From: Rhodobacteraceae bacterium bin131
Lineage (GTDB): Bacteria > Pseudomonadota > Alphaproteobacteria > Rhodobacterales > Rhodobacteraceae
Direction: 5' to 3'
NCBI GenBank assembly: GCA_002239085.1
Contig: MPNP01000005.1
Location: forward strand, 1-64,000
Length of the DNA: 64,000 nt
The notes beneath the pieces were generated by a model, which saw only the letters and a program-made list of their open reading frames with translations, searched no databases and had not been told where the DNA came from. This document shows, in pieces, positions 36,670 through 46,616 of this stretch; position 1 is the stretch's first letter, and every line of letters starts with the position of its first letter. Position numbers and translations under genes: made by a program.

Positions 36670-39615
36670 TCAAGTTTGAACCCTATGATTTTTATAACCC
36701 TTATATAACTCATGGAAGACTAGGTCTTTTATTTGCGGGTTCGAATCTATTTTTTCATAGAAATCAAATTTCCCATTTGAGTATTTTTCAACCATTATTT
36801 GATCGAGCCTCTTTTTGAAGTAGCTCTTTTTATTGTCTTCGGAGTTGCTTTCGTTCAAGTATAATCCTGTATCTGAATCTTCAATTAAACTCTTGTTGAG
36901 ACTAGCGAATTCAAGTTTGTCTTTTTCATTCAGAATAATTCCATAGGTGTTATTCAATTGATTGATAATTTCGGTCAAGAAGTCGTATTCTAATTCCCTT
37001 GAACTAAAGCAAGGGTAATTCTCAACAGGTTGAATTCCTGCGCTTATTGGCTCTAGACTTTCATTATTTTCATGAACTTTTTGAATTCTGAGTGAATCTA
37101 ATTCAATCGCATTCAAGATATTGAACCGATCTCCCTGACGCTTGGGCAACTTCTTATGGAGATACTTAAGGAATATAAAAGTCTTCTCTAGTTCAATATC
37201 TGAGAAGTTAATGATCTGAGATAGAAACCCATACAGATGATTGTAAGATTGGATATTATTTCTATAATCTTCTTTTAACTTATCGTCATCAATGGAGTTA
37301 TACTTGTCAACCACCTGGTCAAGAATTGGATGAAGATCGCCTTCATCTCGATTATGGTCGTAGAAGACTTCACAGAAACGATTAACATCCTCATTGGTAA
37401 ATAAATAGAGGTCATAAATCTTCCTTTTAAGATCATACAATCGGTTGGGATCTGTTTCGCTTTCAAGGAACGTTGATTTATAAAATCTTTGAAAAGATTC
37501 ACGAATATCATCAAGTTTATTTACGAAATCCAAGACGAATGTTTGGGACTTACCTGAAGCAGTACGGTTTAAGCGTGATAGCGTTTGAACACATTGGACA
37601 CTACGAAGTTTCTTATCCACATACATGGATTGAACCAAAGGTTCATCAAAACCTGTAAGAAATTTGTTTGCTACTACAAGGAGACGATATTTTGGGCTTT
37701 TTAATCCGAGAGGAACGTCTCCATTTTGACCAATAGATTGGTTGCATGTTTGCTCAGTATATTTCTTACCATCAACGGTAACTTCACCTGAAAACCCAAC
37801 CAAACAATGATATGAGGTGCCTCTCATTTTAAGTTGCTGGTTAATTTCATTGAAATACCTGACACAGTTTTTTCGTGATTGAGTGACTACCATTCCACGT
37901 GATTGACCTTTTATCTCTTTTGATCCTTTATTTATCCAATGATCTAAAATAACCTGAACCTTATTTTTGACCGTCAACTTATGTGAATCGACGTACCTAA
38001 TGATTTCTCCTTTGACCTTATCTTTAGGAACCTCTATGTCGCCATCAATGGTTTTTTTTACTTTGAAGTAACGTTCATAGGTGGTGTAATTCAATAGAAC
38101 ATCCAAAGTGAAGCCTTCGTAGATGGATTGATGCATTGAATAAGTGTCAAATGGGTTAAAGGTTCCTTCGGGTGTCTTGGCTCCAAACAACTCAAGTGTT
38201 TGTTCTTTTGGTGTCCCTGTAAATCCAAAGAATGAGATGTGATCTTGTCGCCCTCGACTTTGTATCACTTTTCGTAACATCTCTTCGTAATCAAAGGCAT
38301 CATCATCTTTATTCTTTGATAAAGACCTCTTTAATTCTTTGGATAACTCACCCGACTGACTTGAATGGACCTCGTCAATGATGACCGCAAAAGTCCTATC
38401 ACCAAGTGATGCGATTGTTTTAGAAATGAATGGGAATTTCTGAATAGTTGTGATGACAATAGCTTTACCTTGCTCTAAAAACTTCTTCAGTTCTTTAGAA
38501 CCATGTTCAACCGCATTCACAACACCAATGATTTTTTCGAATGAGCGAATTGTATTTCGGAGTTGGTTATCAAGAACCTTTCTATCTGTCACAACAATTA
38601 TCGTATCAAACATAGGCGTAGTATCACCTTTGTATCGATACAATGAATTGAGGGTATAAGTTAACCAACAGATTGAATAGGATTTACCAGACCCTGTTGT
38701 ATGTTGGACGAGATATTTTTTACCTACACCGTCCTTAATTAATTGACAACGAAATTTACGGATAAGATTGAGTTGGTGATACCGAGGGAAGATTAGTAGT
38801 TCATTTTCTTTTTTTTCAATTTTCTCCGTCTTGTTGTTGAAGATGTAATCTTTCTTTTTCGCCACATGAACAAAGTTTTCAATAATATCAAGAATAGATG
38901 AAGGAAGGAGTATTTCTTCCCAAAAATACTTAGTTCGATATCCCTTTTCAACAGGTGGGTTTTCACGATCTTTGTTGTAAGGAAGGAAAGAGGTCTTTTT
39001 ACCTGCTAACCGAGTAGACATTGAAATATTGTTATTATCGATACAAAAATGAACCATACATCTTTTAAATTCCAGTAAAGGTTCTTTTGGATCACGATAA
39101 TGACGATATTGACTTTCAGAATCTTTGAAATTTTGTCCTGTGAGTTGGTTCTTTAACTCCATGGTTACAATGGGGAGACCATTCAGAAACAGAACCATAT
39201 CTATTGAGTTTTCGTTTTTGTTAGAATAATGAAGTTGCCGAACAACCGTAAAATGGTTTGACTGATATAGATTGAAGTGGTCAGGATTGAGATCACTCTT
39301 CGGCTTGAAGTAACAGAGGTTAAGATTGATGCTACGGTCAACAACTTGATTTCTTAAGACATCAATAATTCCTCGTTTTGAAATCTCACTTGAAATACGA
39401 GTTAGAACTTTATTCTCGACATCCTGGTTATAGATTTCTTGAAGTCGAAGCCAATTATTTGGTTGGGTTAAGCGAATGAAATTAATGACCTTAATTGGGA
39501 TTAAACATAGATTACGGTCATATTCACTACTTATAATCGATGAATAACCAACCGACTTAAGGTGACCCTCAATATATTCTTCGAATCGTTTCTCAGTAGG
39601 AAGTAAATCACTCAT
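36670..39615 (-). CDS. hsdR: Type I restriction enzyme, restriction/translocation subunit
   Basis: A 981-residue HsdR. The N-terminal endonuclease domain contains the PD-(D/E)xK-like block SIDMVLFLNGLPIVTMELKNQ (near residue 140). Two RecA-like translocase domains follow, with Walker A HTTGSGKSYSICWL (near 305), the DEVH box in VIIDEVHSSQ (near 415), FFGFTGTP (near 465) and LLVVANKFLTGFDEP (near 650). All motor and nuclease motifs appear intact. It overlaps the end of hsdS by 4 bp, so it is translated as part of the hsdM-hsdS-hsdR operon. It needs HsdM and HsdS to cut DNA. Confidence 0.95.
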   Translation of the reverse strand: MSDLLPTEKRFEEYIEGHLKSVGYSSIISSEYDRNLCLIPIKVINFIRLTQPNNWLRLQEIYNQDVENKVLTRISSEISKRGIIDVLRNQVVDRSINLNLCYFKPKSDLNPDHFNLYQSNHFTVVRQLHYSNKNENSIDMVLFLNGLPIVTMELKNQLTGQNFKDSESQYRHYRDPKEPLLEFKRCMVHFCIDNNNISMSTRLAGKKTSFLPYNKDRENPPVEKGYRTKYFWEEILLPSSILDIIENFVHVAKKKDYIFNNKTEKIEKKENELLIFPRYHQLNLIRKFRCQLIKDGVGKKYLVQHTTGSGKSYSICWLTYTLNSLYRYKGDTTPMFDTIIVVTDRKVLDNQLRNTIRSFEKIIGVVNAVEHGSKELKKFLEQGKAIVITTIQKFPFISKTIASLGDRTFAVIIDEVHSSQSGELSKELKRSLSKNKDDDAFDYEEMLRKVIQSRGRQDHISFFGFTGTPKEQTLELFGAKTPEGTFNPFDTYSMHQSIYEGFTLDVLLNYTTYERYFKVKKTIDGDIEVPKDKVKGEIIRYVDSHKLTVKNKVQVILDHWINKGSKEIKGQSRGMVVTQSRKNCVRYFNEINQQLKMRGTSYHCLVGFSGEVTVDGKKYTEQTCNQSIGQNGDVPLGLKSPKYRLLVVANKFLTGFDEPLVQSMYVDKKLRSVQCVQTLSRLNRTASGKSQTFVLDFVNKLDDIRESFQRFYKSTFLESETDPNRLYDLKRKIYDLYLFTNEDVNRFCEVFYDHNRDEGDLHPILDQVVDKYNSIDDDKLKEDYRNNIQSYNHLYGFLSQIINFSDIELEKTFIFLKYLHKKLPKRQGDRFNILNAIELDSLRIQKVHENNESLEPISAGIQPVENYPCFSSRELEYDFLTEIINQLNNTYGIILNEKDKLEFASLNKSLIEDSDTGLYLNESNSEDNKKSYFKKRLDQIMVEKYSNGKFDFYEKIDSNPQIKDLVFHELYKGYKNHRVQT

Positions 39616-40298
39616 CTCATTCCCTCCGATACACTGATCTTGCCAGTTACAACAGAAGATATGAGTGTTTGACGGTACTCAGAATATAGATTAATTTTTT
39701 TTTCTAATAGGAAAATGGTTTTATCTATTATTTCATTCTTCTTATCTAGATACCGAGAGATTGATTTTTGTTCAATTAAGGGGGGTAGGAGAGCAATTAC
39801 ATTTTCGAAAGAGTTATCATAAAGTCTGAGTCTGGAATTAGTAATACCTTTAGAATTTCGTCTAAATTCAGATATGTATACATCGGACCTCAATAGATAG
39901 TTAAAGTAAGTAGGATCACAATTATTGTTGAATGAAAAAACAGAATATGCTGGGGAAACTATACCATCATAAGAGCTCACTCCTAGACCTCGTTTCCACA
40001 CAAGCATAATGTTGTTTACTAAATCACCCTTTTTTACAATTCGATAGCCTATCAGGTTTTCGGATCTACTTAAATTCTCGTCGTCACCTTTCAATTCTCG
40101 TCGTTTAACAATTCCTTTTTTTTCAGTTACTGAAAGGAGTTCCTCTTCTCCAGATTTAGAAAGTTCTTTTTGAGAATTTGTTAAGTATTTTAGTCGAACA
40201 GTTTCCCAATTTTTTGGTATCTCACAGATCCACTTAACACCGCTATCTTTCGTTTCTACATTCGAGTCAAGACCATTCGTGACACAATGATTGATCAA
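39612..40298 (-). CDS. hsdS: HsdS, C-terminal part (second target-recognition domain), out of frame with N-terminal part
   Basis: This frame holds the second half of a type I specificity subunit. It has the end of the central conserved region (RISLINHCVTNG), TRD2 starting at SGVKWICEIPKNWETVRLKYL, and the distal conserved helix IALLPPLIEQKSISRYLDKKNEIIDKTI...YRQTLISSVVTGKI. The track's TTG start at 40298 is inside the conserved helix. The open frame really continues upstream through LKEQRISL, DSLIKRIQKKIE and TDQELIAHFLDKK to the C10 tract. It would be joined to the N-terminal part if the tract had 11 or 8 C. An A9 run (39695-39703) within it is a second possible slippage site. Confidence 0.9.
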   Translation of the reverse strand: MINHCVTNGLDSNVETKDSGVKWICEIPKNWETVRLKYLTNSQKELSKSGEEELLSVTEKKGIVKRRELKGDDENLSRSENLIGYRIVKKGDLVNNIMLVWKRGLGVSSYDGIVSPAYSVFSFNNNCDPTYFNYLLRSDVYISEFRRNSKGITNSRLRLYDNSFENVIALLPPLIEQKSISRYLDKKNEIIDKTIFLLEKKINLYSEYRQTLISSVVTGKISVSEGMR

Positions 40299-40360
40299 TG
40301 AAATTCGTTGTTCTTTGAGGAGCTCAATTTTCTTTTGAATTCTCTTGATCAGAGAATCAA

Positions 40361-40945
40361 TCAGATATGTTTTCTTATCAAGAAAATGAGCGATAAGTTC
40401 CTGGTCGGTGGGGGGGGGGTAAGAACTTTCAATTTGACAAGATCTGAGGAATTAATTATTGGATAACAAACGCCTTCAGATTCGCTGATTAATCTATCAA
40501 TGAACCAATCAGAGACAACAAAATAGTAAAGATACCTAAAGTTTAATTTATTATTTTTCTTTCGAAGAACACAGAATCCAGTTGATCCTATAAGGTTTTG
40601 ACATTCTGGAACTTGACTGATTGTTCTCATATAAGCACTAACGGTTGATATTATAATATCATTTTTTCGAAGAACTCGTCTTGCTCTTGAAGGTGCATCT
40701 TTAAATCTGATTTTTTTACCGAATTTGATACCGGAATATTGATCAACGTCACTGATTTGTATGTAGTTGAATTCAAAATCTGGATCAGTTCTATTATCTA
40801 AGGTCTCGGAATTAAAATCAACTAGATATTTTAATTTCACCATAGACCATCCATCAGGAATTTTTCCTAACTGATCATGACAAGAGTCAAGATTTTTCTG
40901 ATCATTCAATGTATATCTCCAACGATAACTTTTTGAGCTCTTCAT
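40361..40945 (-). CDS. hsdS: HsdS, N-terminal part (first target-recognition domain), frameshifted at poly-C
   Basis: This carries TRD1 of the specificity subunit (GKIPDGWSMVKLKYLVDFNSETLD...FRYLYYFVVSDWFIDRLISESEGVCYPIINSSDLVKLKVLTPPP), ending where the central spacer helix should begin. The C10 tract then shifts the frame, adding ~16 unrelated residues (RNLSLIFLIRKHI) before a stop. I use ATG 40945; the TTG just before it is less likely. The start overlaps the end of hsdM by 44 bp, giving translational coupling. As read, only a half-S polypeptide without the spacer helix is made. With one more C, a 445-residue HsdS would result. Confidence 0.9.
   Translation of the reverse strand: MKSSKSYRWRYTLNDQKNLDSCHDQLGKIPDGWSMVKLKYLVDFNSETLDNRTDPDFEFNYIQISDVDQYSGIKFGKKIRFKDAPSRARRVLRKNDIIISTVSAYMRTISQVPECQNLIGSTGFCVLRKKNNKLNFRYLYYFVVSDWFIDRLISESEGVCYPIINSSDLVKLKVLTPPPPTRNLSLIFLIRKHI
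40410..40419 (-). repeat. Poly-C (C10) slippage tract inside hsdS
   Basis: There are ten consecutive G on the plus strand (C10 in the coding direction) at the boundary between TRD1 and the central conserved helix. After it, the frame needed to read TDQELIAHFLDKKTYLIDSLIKRIQ requires 8 or 11 C. Location and effect resemble the phase-variable poly-G tract described in the NgoAV hsdS of Neisseria gonorrhoeae. Confidence 0.9.
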
Positions 40946-42611
40946 CAAGAGATTTCAATTCTGAAGAGATTTCCTTCAAGCTTCTGAGAGGAGTGAATTT
41001 TTGGAAATATTTATTGAAGTTGATCTCATAACCAATTTTATCCTTTGAACGGTCCATCCATGAATCTAGAAGGAATGGTTTCACCTCTTGGTTGTAATAT
41101 TCCTCAATACTTTCTGACAATGGAATTCGTTCATAGTCCCGTTTTGAGGTGTCAGGCTTCGGGTTACCTTTTCGGTCTGTCTTTATTTTACCGTCTTCCA
41201 TAAGTGGTTGTTCAATGACAACTTTTGTATACCCAAAGAAATCGTTAGGAAAAATCTTACAGTATTCGCTCTCTTCGTTTTTTTGATAAATCTCAAACAA
41301 TTGTTGGGTTTGTTCTTCAGTGATGTATTTACCTTTGGCTCCAAGGTTTTTCTTCATTGCGGTCCAGAAAGAAGTTCCATTAATTAGTTGAACTTTACCT
41401 CTACGATCTAATGATTTTTTGTTTGTCAAAATCCAAATGTAGGTTGTAATGCCGGTATTGAAGAACATCCGATCAGGAAGTGAAACAATACAGTCCAACC
41501 AATCATTCTCAATGACCCATTTTCGAATTTCTGATTCACCACTACCAGCGTCACCTGTAAAAAGTGGTGAACCGTTAAAGACGATGCCGATACGAGTTCC
41601 ATTTAGGTCCATCTTGTGTATGAGATGCTGAAGGAATAACAATGATCCATCTGAAGTTCGAGGTGTTCCAACAAAGAAACGACCATTAGGGTCTTTGGCT
41701 TCTTCTTTCACGAATTCTTCTTCTGATTTCCAACTTACACCAAATGGTGGATTGGTGATCATGTAATCAAACTTACGACCAAGATAACAATCACCTGATA
41801 TCGATGAGGTAGGACCCTGGATATTATTTGGATTCTCGTCCATCATTAATAGATCGGACTTGCAGATTGAATAAGTTACATCGTTCAACTCTTGACCATA
41901 CAAATCGATCTTGAGATTTAGGTTGATGTTCTCAAGAACCCATTCTTTACCGATGGTTAACATACCACCTGTTCCACAGCATGGATCGAAAACGGATCTA
42001 ATTTTACCTTCACCTTGAAGGTCTGTCATATCACCTCCAAACACAAAAGAGACAAGAAGTTTCACAACATCACGTGGTGTGAAGTGGTCGCCACTCTCTT
42101 CGTTGGACATCTCTGAAAACCTACGAAGAAGTTCTTCATAAACAGTTCCCATTTGATGATTGTCAATCTTTTTTGGGTGAAGGTCAAACTCTGAGAATTT
42201 TTCGATCAGAAGAAATAGACGATTGTTTCTATGAAGTTTCTTAACCAATGGATTAATTGAGAAGTTCTCAATGATGTCCAATACATTTGCTGAATATCCC
42301 TGAACATAGTTTTCGAAGTTCAACAAAACGTTAGTAGGGTCTTTCTTGATGCGCAATAGATCAAACTTTGAACTATTATAGAAAGTTAGTCCAATTTGAC
42401 TAAGAATGACAGGAGTGGGATCTGATAGTTTTTTGAACTTGTTATAAAGTTTGATTACTTCATCCTTTTTTGGTTCTAAAACACAATCTAGACGTCTCAT
42501 AACAACAAAAGGCAAGATGACTCGACCATACTCGGATGGTTTAAAGAGACCACGAAGGACTTCGTCTGCTGCTGACCAAATCATGGATGACAGTTTAGTC
42601 GTGTTATTCAT
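40902..42611 (-). CDS. hsdM: Type I restriction-modification, DNA adenine methyltransferase subunit
   Basis: A 569-residue HsdM. The N-terminal helical HsdM_N domain (SSMIWSAADEVLRGLFKPSEYGRVILPFVVMRRLDCVL) is followed by an N6-adenine methylase core with SAM motif I FDPCCGTGGML (near residue 212) and catalytic motif IV NPPFGVSW (near 280). It methylates adenine in the target chosen by HsdS. The ATG lies only 6 bp after the guaA stop, so the operon may rely on read-through from guaA or on a promoter inside it. The gene is intact. Confidence 0.95.
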   Translation of the reverse strand: MNNTTKLSSMIWSAADEVLRGLFKPSEYGRVILPFVVMRRLDCVLEPKKDEVIKLYNKFKKLSDPTPVILSQIGLTFYNSSKFDLLRIKKDPTNVLLNFENYVQGYSANVLDIIENFSINPLVKKLHRNNRLFLLIEKFSEFDLHPKKIDNHQMGTVYEELLRRFSEMSNEESGDHFTPRDVVKLLVSFVFGGDMTDLQGEGKIRSVFDPCCGTGGMLTIGKEWVLENINLNLKIDLYGQELNDVTYSICKSDLLMMDENPNNIQGPTSSISGDCYLGRKFDYMITNPPFGVSWKSEEEFVKEEAKDPNGRFFVGTPRTSDGSLLFLQHLIHKMDLNGTRIGIVFNGSPLFTGDAGSGESEIRKWVIENDWLDCIVSLPDRMFFNTGITTYIWILTNKKSLDRRGKVQLINGTSFWTAMKKNLGAKGKYITEEQTQQLFEIYQKNEESEYCKIFPNDFFGYTKVVIEQPLMEDGKIKTDRKGNPKPDTSKRDYERIPLSESIEEYYNQEVKPFLLDSWMDRSKDKIGYEINFNKYFQKFTPLRSLKEISSELKSLDEELKKLSLEIYIE

Positions 42612-42617
42612 TTGCTA

Positions 42618-44183
42618 TTATTCCCATTCAATTGTTCCTGGAGGCTTAGAAGTGATGTCGTAGGTCACTCGATTGATGCCTACCACCTCATTGACAACAC
42701 GATTAGCGGTTTGTGATAGAAATTCATGTGAAAAAGGATAGTAATTTGCTGTCATCCCATCGACACTGGTGACTGCACGAAGAGCACACACATTTTCATA
42801 CGTCCGACTATCCCCCATAACTCCTACTGTGTTTACTGGAAGGAGGACTGCAAATGCTTGCCAAATGTCATCATAAAGACCAAAGAGATTGATTTGATCC
42901 AAAAAAATTGCATCAACCCTTCTGAGTAAGTCAAGACGATATTGTGTTACCTCTCCAATGCATCGAATTGCTAGACCTGGACCTGGAAATGGATGTCTAC
43001 GAATAAACTCCTTGGGTAAACCTAGCTCATGCCCAAGGAGTCTGACTTCATCCTTGAACAGCTCTCTTAATGGCTCTACGAGTTTAAATGGTATGTCTAG
43101 AGGAAGCCCTCCAACGTTGTGATGAGACTTTATCGTCTCACTTGGTCCTCCTGAGTGACTCACTGATTCAATAACATCAGGATAAAGCGTACCTTGAGCC
43201 AAAAACTTATGGTCTCTGAGTTTTTCTGCTTCATTGTTAAAAATATCAATAAATGCTGACCCAATAATTTTGCGCTTGCTCTCTGGCTCACTTACACCCT
43301 TAAGTCGACTTAAAAATTGTTTGGATGCATTCACCTCAATAAATGGTATGTTGAAATGTTGCTTAAAGATTTGTGATACTTCTTGAGCCTCATTTTTCCT
43401 TAGCAAACCATGATCAACAAAAATACATGTAACTTGATTAGGGAATGTATTGTGCAATAATATGGCGGTTACTGATGAATCAACGCCACCAGAAAGGGCA
43501 CAAATAATCTTTTCATTACCAACTTGATCTCTGAGTTTCTTGGCAATTTCATCCTTAAATTGTCGCATTGTCCAATCAAACGAAAATCCAGCAATCCGAA
43601 CAAAGTTTTCTAGAAATTGTGCTCCATTGACCGTATGGTAAACCTCTGGATGAAACTGAATGCCATAAAAGTGCTTTGATAAATCGGCTATCACCGCAAA
43701 AGGGCTGTTTGCAGAATGAGCAATGCCTTTGAATCCTACTGGGAGAGAAATCACTCGATCACCATGAGACATCCAAACAACCTCACTTCCGTCTGTAAAG
43801 AGGTTTTTGAATATAGTTAGGTTTGAAGCCTCATTAGAACTGAATACTTCTGCCCGTCCAAATTCTCGGATATTTTCTTGTTCTACTATTCCGCCAAGCT
43901 GAGAAGTCATCACTTGCTGGCCATAGCAAATTCCTAAAATCGGAATTCCTAGAGAGTAAATTGCTACTGGAGGTTTTAAAAATTCTGCATCCGTTACTGA
44001 TCCAGGTCCACCAGAAAGAACGATCGCCTTGGGCTGTTTGGATATTAAAAATTCTGGGTTTATGTTCTGGCAGGGATGTATTTCACAATATACCTTGAGC
44101 TCACGTAACCTTCGCGCAATGAGCTGGGTTACTTGACTCCCAAAATCGATAATCAATAACAATTCATTCTTTGATGTGGTCAT
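42618..44183 (-). CDS. guaA: GMP synthase (glutamine-hydrolysing)
   Basis: A 521-residue enzyme converting XMP to GMP. A glutamine amidotransferase domain (catalytic Cys in [11 protein letters not shown], residue ~88; His in HPEVYHT) is followed by the ATP-pyrophosphatase domain with the P-loop [14 protein letters not shown] (near 230). The usual dimerisation C-terminus ends PPGTIEWE. Full length and intact. The type I R-M operon follows directly on the same strand. The 3' end of guaA is a known integration site for genomic islands in other bacteria. Confidence 0.97.
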   Translation of the reverse strand: MTTSKNELLLIIDFGSQVTQLIARRLRELKVYCEIHPCQNINPEFLISKQPKAIVLSGGPGSVTDAEFLKPPVAIYSLGIPILGICYGQQVMTSQLGGIVEQENIREFGRAEVFSSNEASNLTIFKNLFTDGSEVVWMSHGDRVISLPVGFKGIAHSANSPFAVIADLSKHFYGIQFHPEVYHTVNGAQFLENFVRIAGFSFDWTMRQFKDEIAKKLRDQVGNEKIICALSGGVDSSVTAILLHNTFPNQVTCIFVDHGLLRKNEAQEVSQIFKQHFNIPFIEVNASKQFLSRLKGVSEPESKRKIIGSAFIDIFNNEAEKLRDHKFLAQGTLYPDVIESVSHSGGPSETIKSHHNVGGLPLDIPFKLVEPLRELFKDEVRLLGHELGLPKEFIRRHPFPGPGLAIRCIGEVTQYRLDLLRRVDAIFLDQINLFGLYDDIWQAFAVLLPVNTVGVMGDSRTYENVCALRAVTSVDGMTANYYPFSHEFLSQTANRVVNEVVGINRVTYDITSKPPGTIEWE

Positions 44184-45011
44184 ATCCTCACAGCCTTACA
44201 ATTATTGTCATACTACTTGACAGAAAAATTAGGGCTTTGGTAGCGATTCCGAATTTGTAATACTTATTCACTTCTATTTCTAACCATTTTTTGCAGTCAA
44301 TTTTTTCCATTAACAGGATATATCGCTGAACAATTTGACAAAAATAAGAGGGTGTCATTGCAAGGGGCTTAGTACATTATGAACATTTTAATGAAAAAAT
44401 AATATCTTTATTTTTCAAAATAAACCCAAATTCGCTTGAATTTTTTCATTGGAGCAGTCCCTTGGAGAAATAACTAAAAAGGGGTAGGGCTCTATTGTAT
44501 CTCATCAATGGAATTGAAATTATTTTTTTCAACCTCAATTTTTCTTTGTTTTCTCTATGATCTTGTGATGCAATCAATTCTAGATGTCTGTTTTCCTTTG
44601 GATTGCCCAATGACTCCTTATCGAAATGGCCAAAATCATTTGCCGGTCACAATAATTGACGCAATATTGGCAACTGCTCTTGAACAGAGCACATCTCATA
44701 AAGTGAATGCGTGATTTAAGGAAAGTGAGGTTACTTCTAGTTGAGTGCTCTTCTGAACACTCAGAGAGACAAAGGTACACACGTCTACATGTTGTATAAA
44801 ATCAAATTGACATATTGATGTTTCCGGCAAATTAAATTCAGAAAATTATCTTTAAATGGATTGAAACATCAGGGAATGATTGGAATTTATGGGCATAATG
44901 GAACTAAACATTCAATTCAAGCGAATGTTAAATGGAATTGTAGGTAAAATTTGAGAGGGAATAGTCTTATTACGAATCAATTCTAATTTTCAGTTACAAA
45001 GGACTACGACT
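44184..45011. other. Intergenic region between guaA and the MttB-family gene
   Basis: About 830 bp, AT-rich. The 68-codon plus-strand ORF at 44508 is not recognisable. I see no tRNA, clear terminator or integrase. It must hold the divergent promoters of guaA and the methyltransferase gene. Confidence 0.45.
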
Positions 45012-46562
45012 ATGAATTCAGAAATTCCATCTCGGGAAAGACGAAGGCGCACTGGTGGAGGAAGTAAACGGCGAACTGAAAGGAGTGCCGTAAAAATTGA
45101 AACCGTAGGCTATATTGAAAGAACTCTTCCCAATATTGACATTTTTAATTCAGAGGCGATCGAACTTATTGAACACAATGCTGAATTGATACTTGAGGAA
45201 ATTGGATTTGATTTTGTTGATAACCCAAAGGGTTTGAATCGCTGGAGTGAAGCAGGAGCGGATATTGATGGCGAACGAGTAAGACTTCCCAAAGGACTTG
45301 CCAAAAATTTAATAAAAACTGCTCCATCACAATTCACCCAGCATGCTAGAAATCCACAAAAAAGCGTTCTAATCTCACCTCATACACAAGTTTTTGCACC
45401 GGTATATGGTCCGCCATTTGTTCGCACCCTTGAAGGCGAAAGACGATATGGAACAATTGAGGACTTCAGAAATTTTGTCAAACTCGGTTACATGTCCAAG
45501 TGGCTCCAGCACTCTGGAGGAACTGTTTGCGAGCCAACTGACCTTCCTGTAAACAAGCGCCATTTGGATATGATTTATGCCCATATAAAATATTCCGATA
45601 AGCCCTTTATGGGGTCCGTCACTGATCCCGCTAGAGCACTTGATTCAGTTGCTATGGCACAAATTGTCTTTGGCGACGAATTTGTTAATAGCAATACCGT
45701 ATTGACCTCTTTGATTAATGTGAATTCACCTTTAACCTTTGATTCGGTTATGATGAACGCCTTGGAGGTTTACGCTGAGAATAATCAGGCAGTTATTCTA
45801 TCACCATTCATTGTTGGTGGAGCCATGTCACCGGTCTCAATTATCGGGACTCTGACTCAAGTTCTGGCTGAAGTTTATGTCGGCATTTCCTATTCCCAAT
45901 TGGTACGTAAAGGTGCTCCGGCTATCTTTGGGACATTTGTGACTTCAATTGATATGAATTCTGGAGCTCCAACTTTTGGTACTCCTGAGGCAACAAAAAT
46001 AATTTACGGAGCTGGGCAACTCGCTCGAAAATTGAATTTACCCTACCGCTCAGGTGGAGGATTATGCGGCTCAAAACTACCCGACGCTCAAGCAGGATAT
46101 GAATCGGCAACAAGTTTGCAGGCCAGTTTGTTGGCCGGAGTTAACTTTATGCTCCATTCCTGTGGTTGGCTGGAGGGTGGGCTGGTTTCATCCTATGAAA
46201 AATTTGTTATGGATGCCGACCAACTTGGTGGCTTACACCAATTGGCTGCAACAATTGACACGACTGATAATGGTCAAGCATTGGATGCCATCAGAGAAGT
46301 TCAACCAGGTGGGCATTATCTTGGATGTCAACACACCCAAAACAACTTCCTGGATGCCTTCTGGAAATCCGATTTATTTGATCATGGGCCGTTTGAAACT
46401 TGGTACGAAGAAGGGGCTAGGGATACTCAACAATTCGCCAGAGAACGAGTTAAAAAACTGCTCAGCGATTATCAGCTTCCGGTATTGGATAATGCGATAG
46501 ATGAGGCCTTGCTTGAGTTCATGCAGAGACGCAAGAACCTCGTACCTGATTCTTTTGTATAG
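45012..46562 (+). CDS. MttB-family (trimethylamine methyltransferase-like) protein, non-pyrrolysine
   Basis: A 516-residue TIM-barrel methyltransferase of the MttB superfamily: HNAELILEEIGFDFVDNP, VYGPPFVRTLEGERRYGTIEDFRNFVKLGYMSKWLQHSGGTVCEPTDLPVNKRHLDM, then RSGGGLCGSKLPDAQAGYESATSLQASLLAGVNFMLHSCGWLEGGLVSSYEKFVMD. The frame contains no in-frame amber codon, so it is a pyrrolysine-free member. Such enzymes demethylate quaternary amines such as glycine betaine and pass the methyl to a corrinoid protein; a candidate partner is at 8.35 kb. The basic N-terminus (RERRRRTGGGSKRRTERS) is common in alphaproteobacterial members. Confidence 0.9.
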   Translation: MNSEIPSRERRRRTGGGSKRRTERSAVKIETVGYIERTLPNIDIFNSEAIELIEHNAELILEEIGFDFVDNPKGLNRWSEAGADIDGERVRLPKGLAKNLIKTAPSQFTQHARNPQKSVLISPHTQVFAPVYGPPFVRTLEGERRYGTIEDFRNFVKLGYMSKWLQHSGGTVCEPTDLPVNKRHLDMIYAHIKYSDKPFMGSVTDPARALDSVAMAQIVFGDEFVNSNTVLTSLINVNSPLTFDSVMMNALEVYAENNQAVILSPFIVGGAMSPVSIIGTLTQVLAEVYVGISYSQLVRKGAPAIFGTFVTSIDMNSGAPTFGTPEATKIIYGAGQLARKLNLPYRSGGGLCGSKLPDAQAGYESATSLQASLLAGVNFMLHSCGWLEGGLVSSYEKFVMDADQLGGLHQLAATIDTTDNGQALDAIREVQPGGHYLGCQHTQNNFLDAFWKSDLFDHGPFETWYEEGARDTQQFARERVKKLLSDYQLPVLDNAIDEALLEFMQRRKNLVPDSFV

Positions 46563-46580
46563 TCCGGTTGGTTAGGGGGA

Positions 46581-46604
46581 ACCCTGGGAACTTAATCCCA
46601 GGGT
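46581..46604. terminator. Hairpin between convergent MttB-family gene and amt
   Basis: ACCCTGGGA-ACTTAA-TCCCAGGGT is a perfect 9-bp stem. Neither side has a long T-run, so termination efficiency is uncertain, but it is ideally placed between two convergent genes. Confidence 0.6.
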
Positions 46605-46616
46605 CGTATTCGTTAA

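Noticed and set aside
42600-42660. Direct-repeat attachment site at the guaA 3' end
   Set aside because: I looked for a second copy of the guaA end near 33.6-36.6 kb and found none by eye.
45012-46562. Pyrrolysine-containing MttB
   Set aside because: The frame has no in-frame amber codon, so it belongs to the non-pyrrolysine members.
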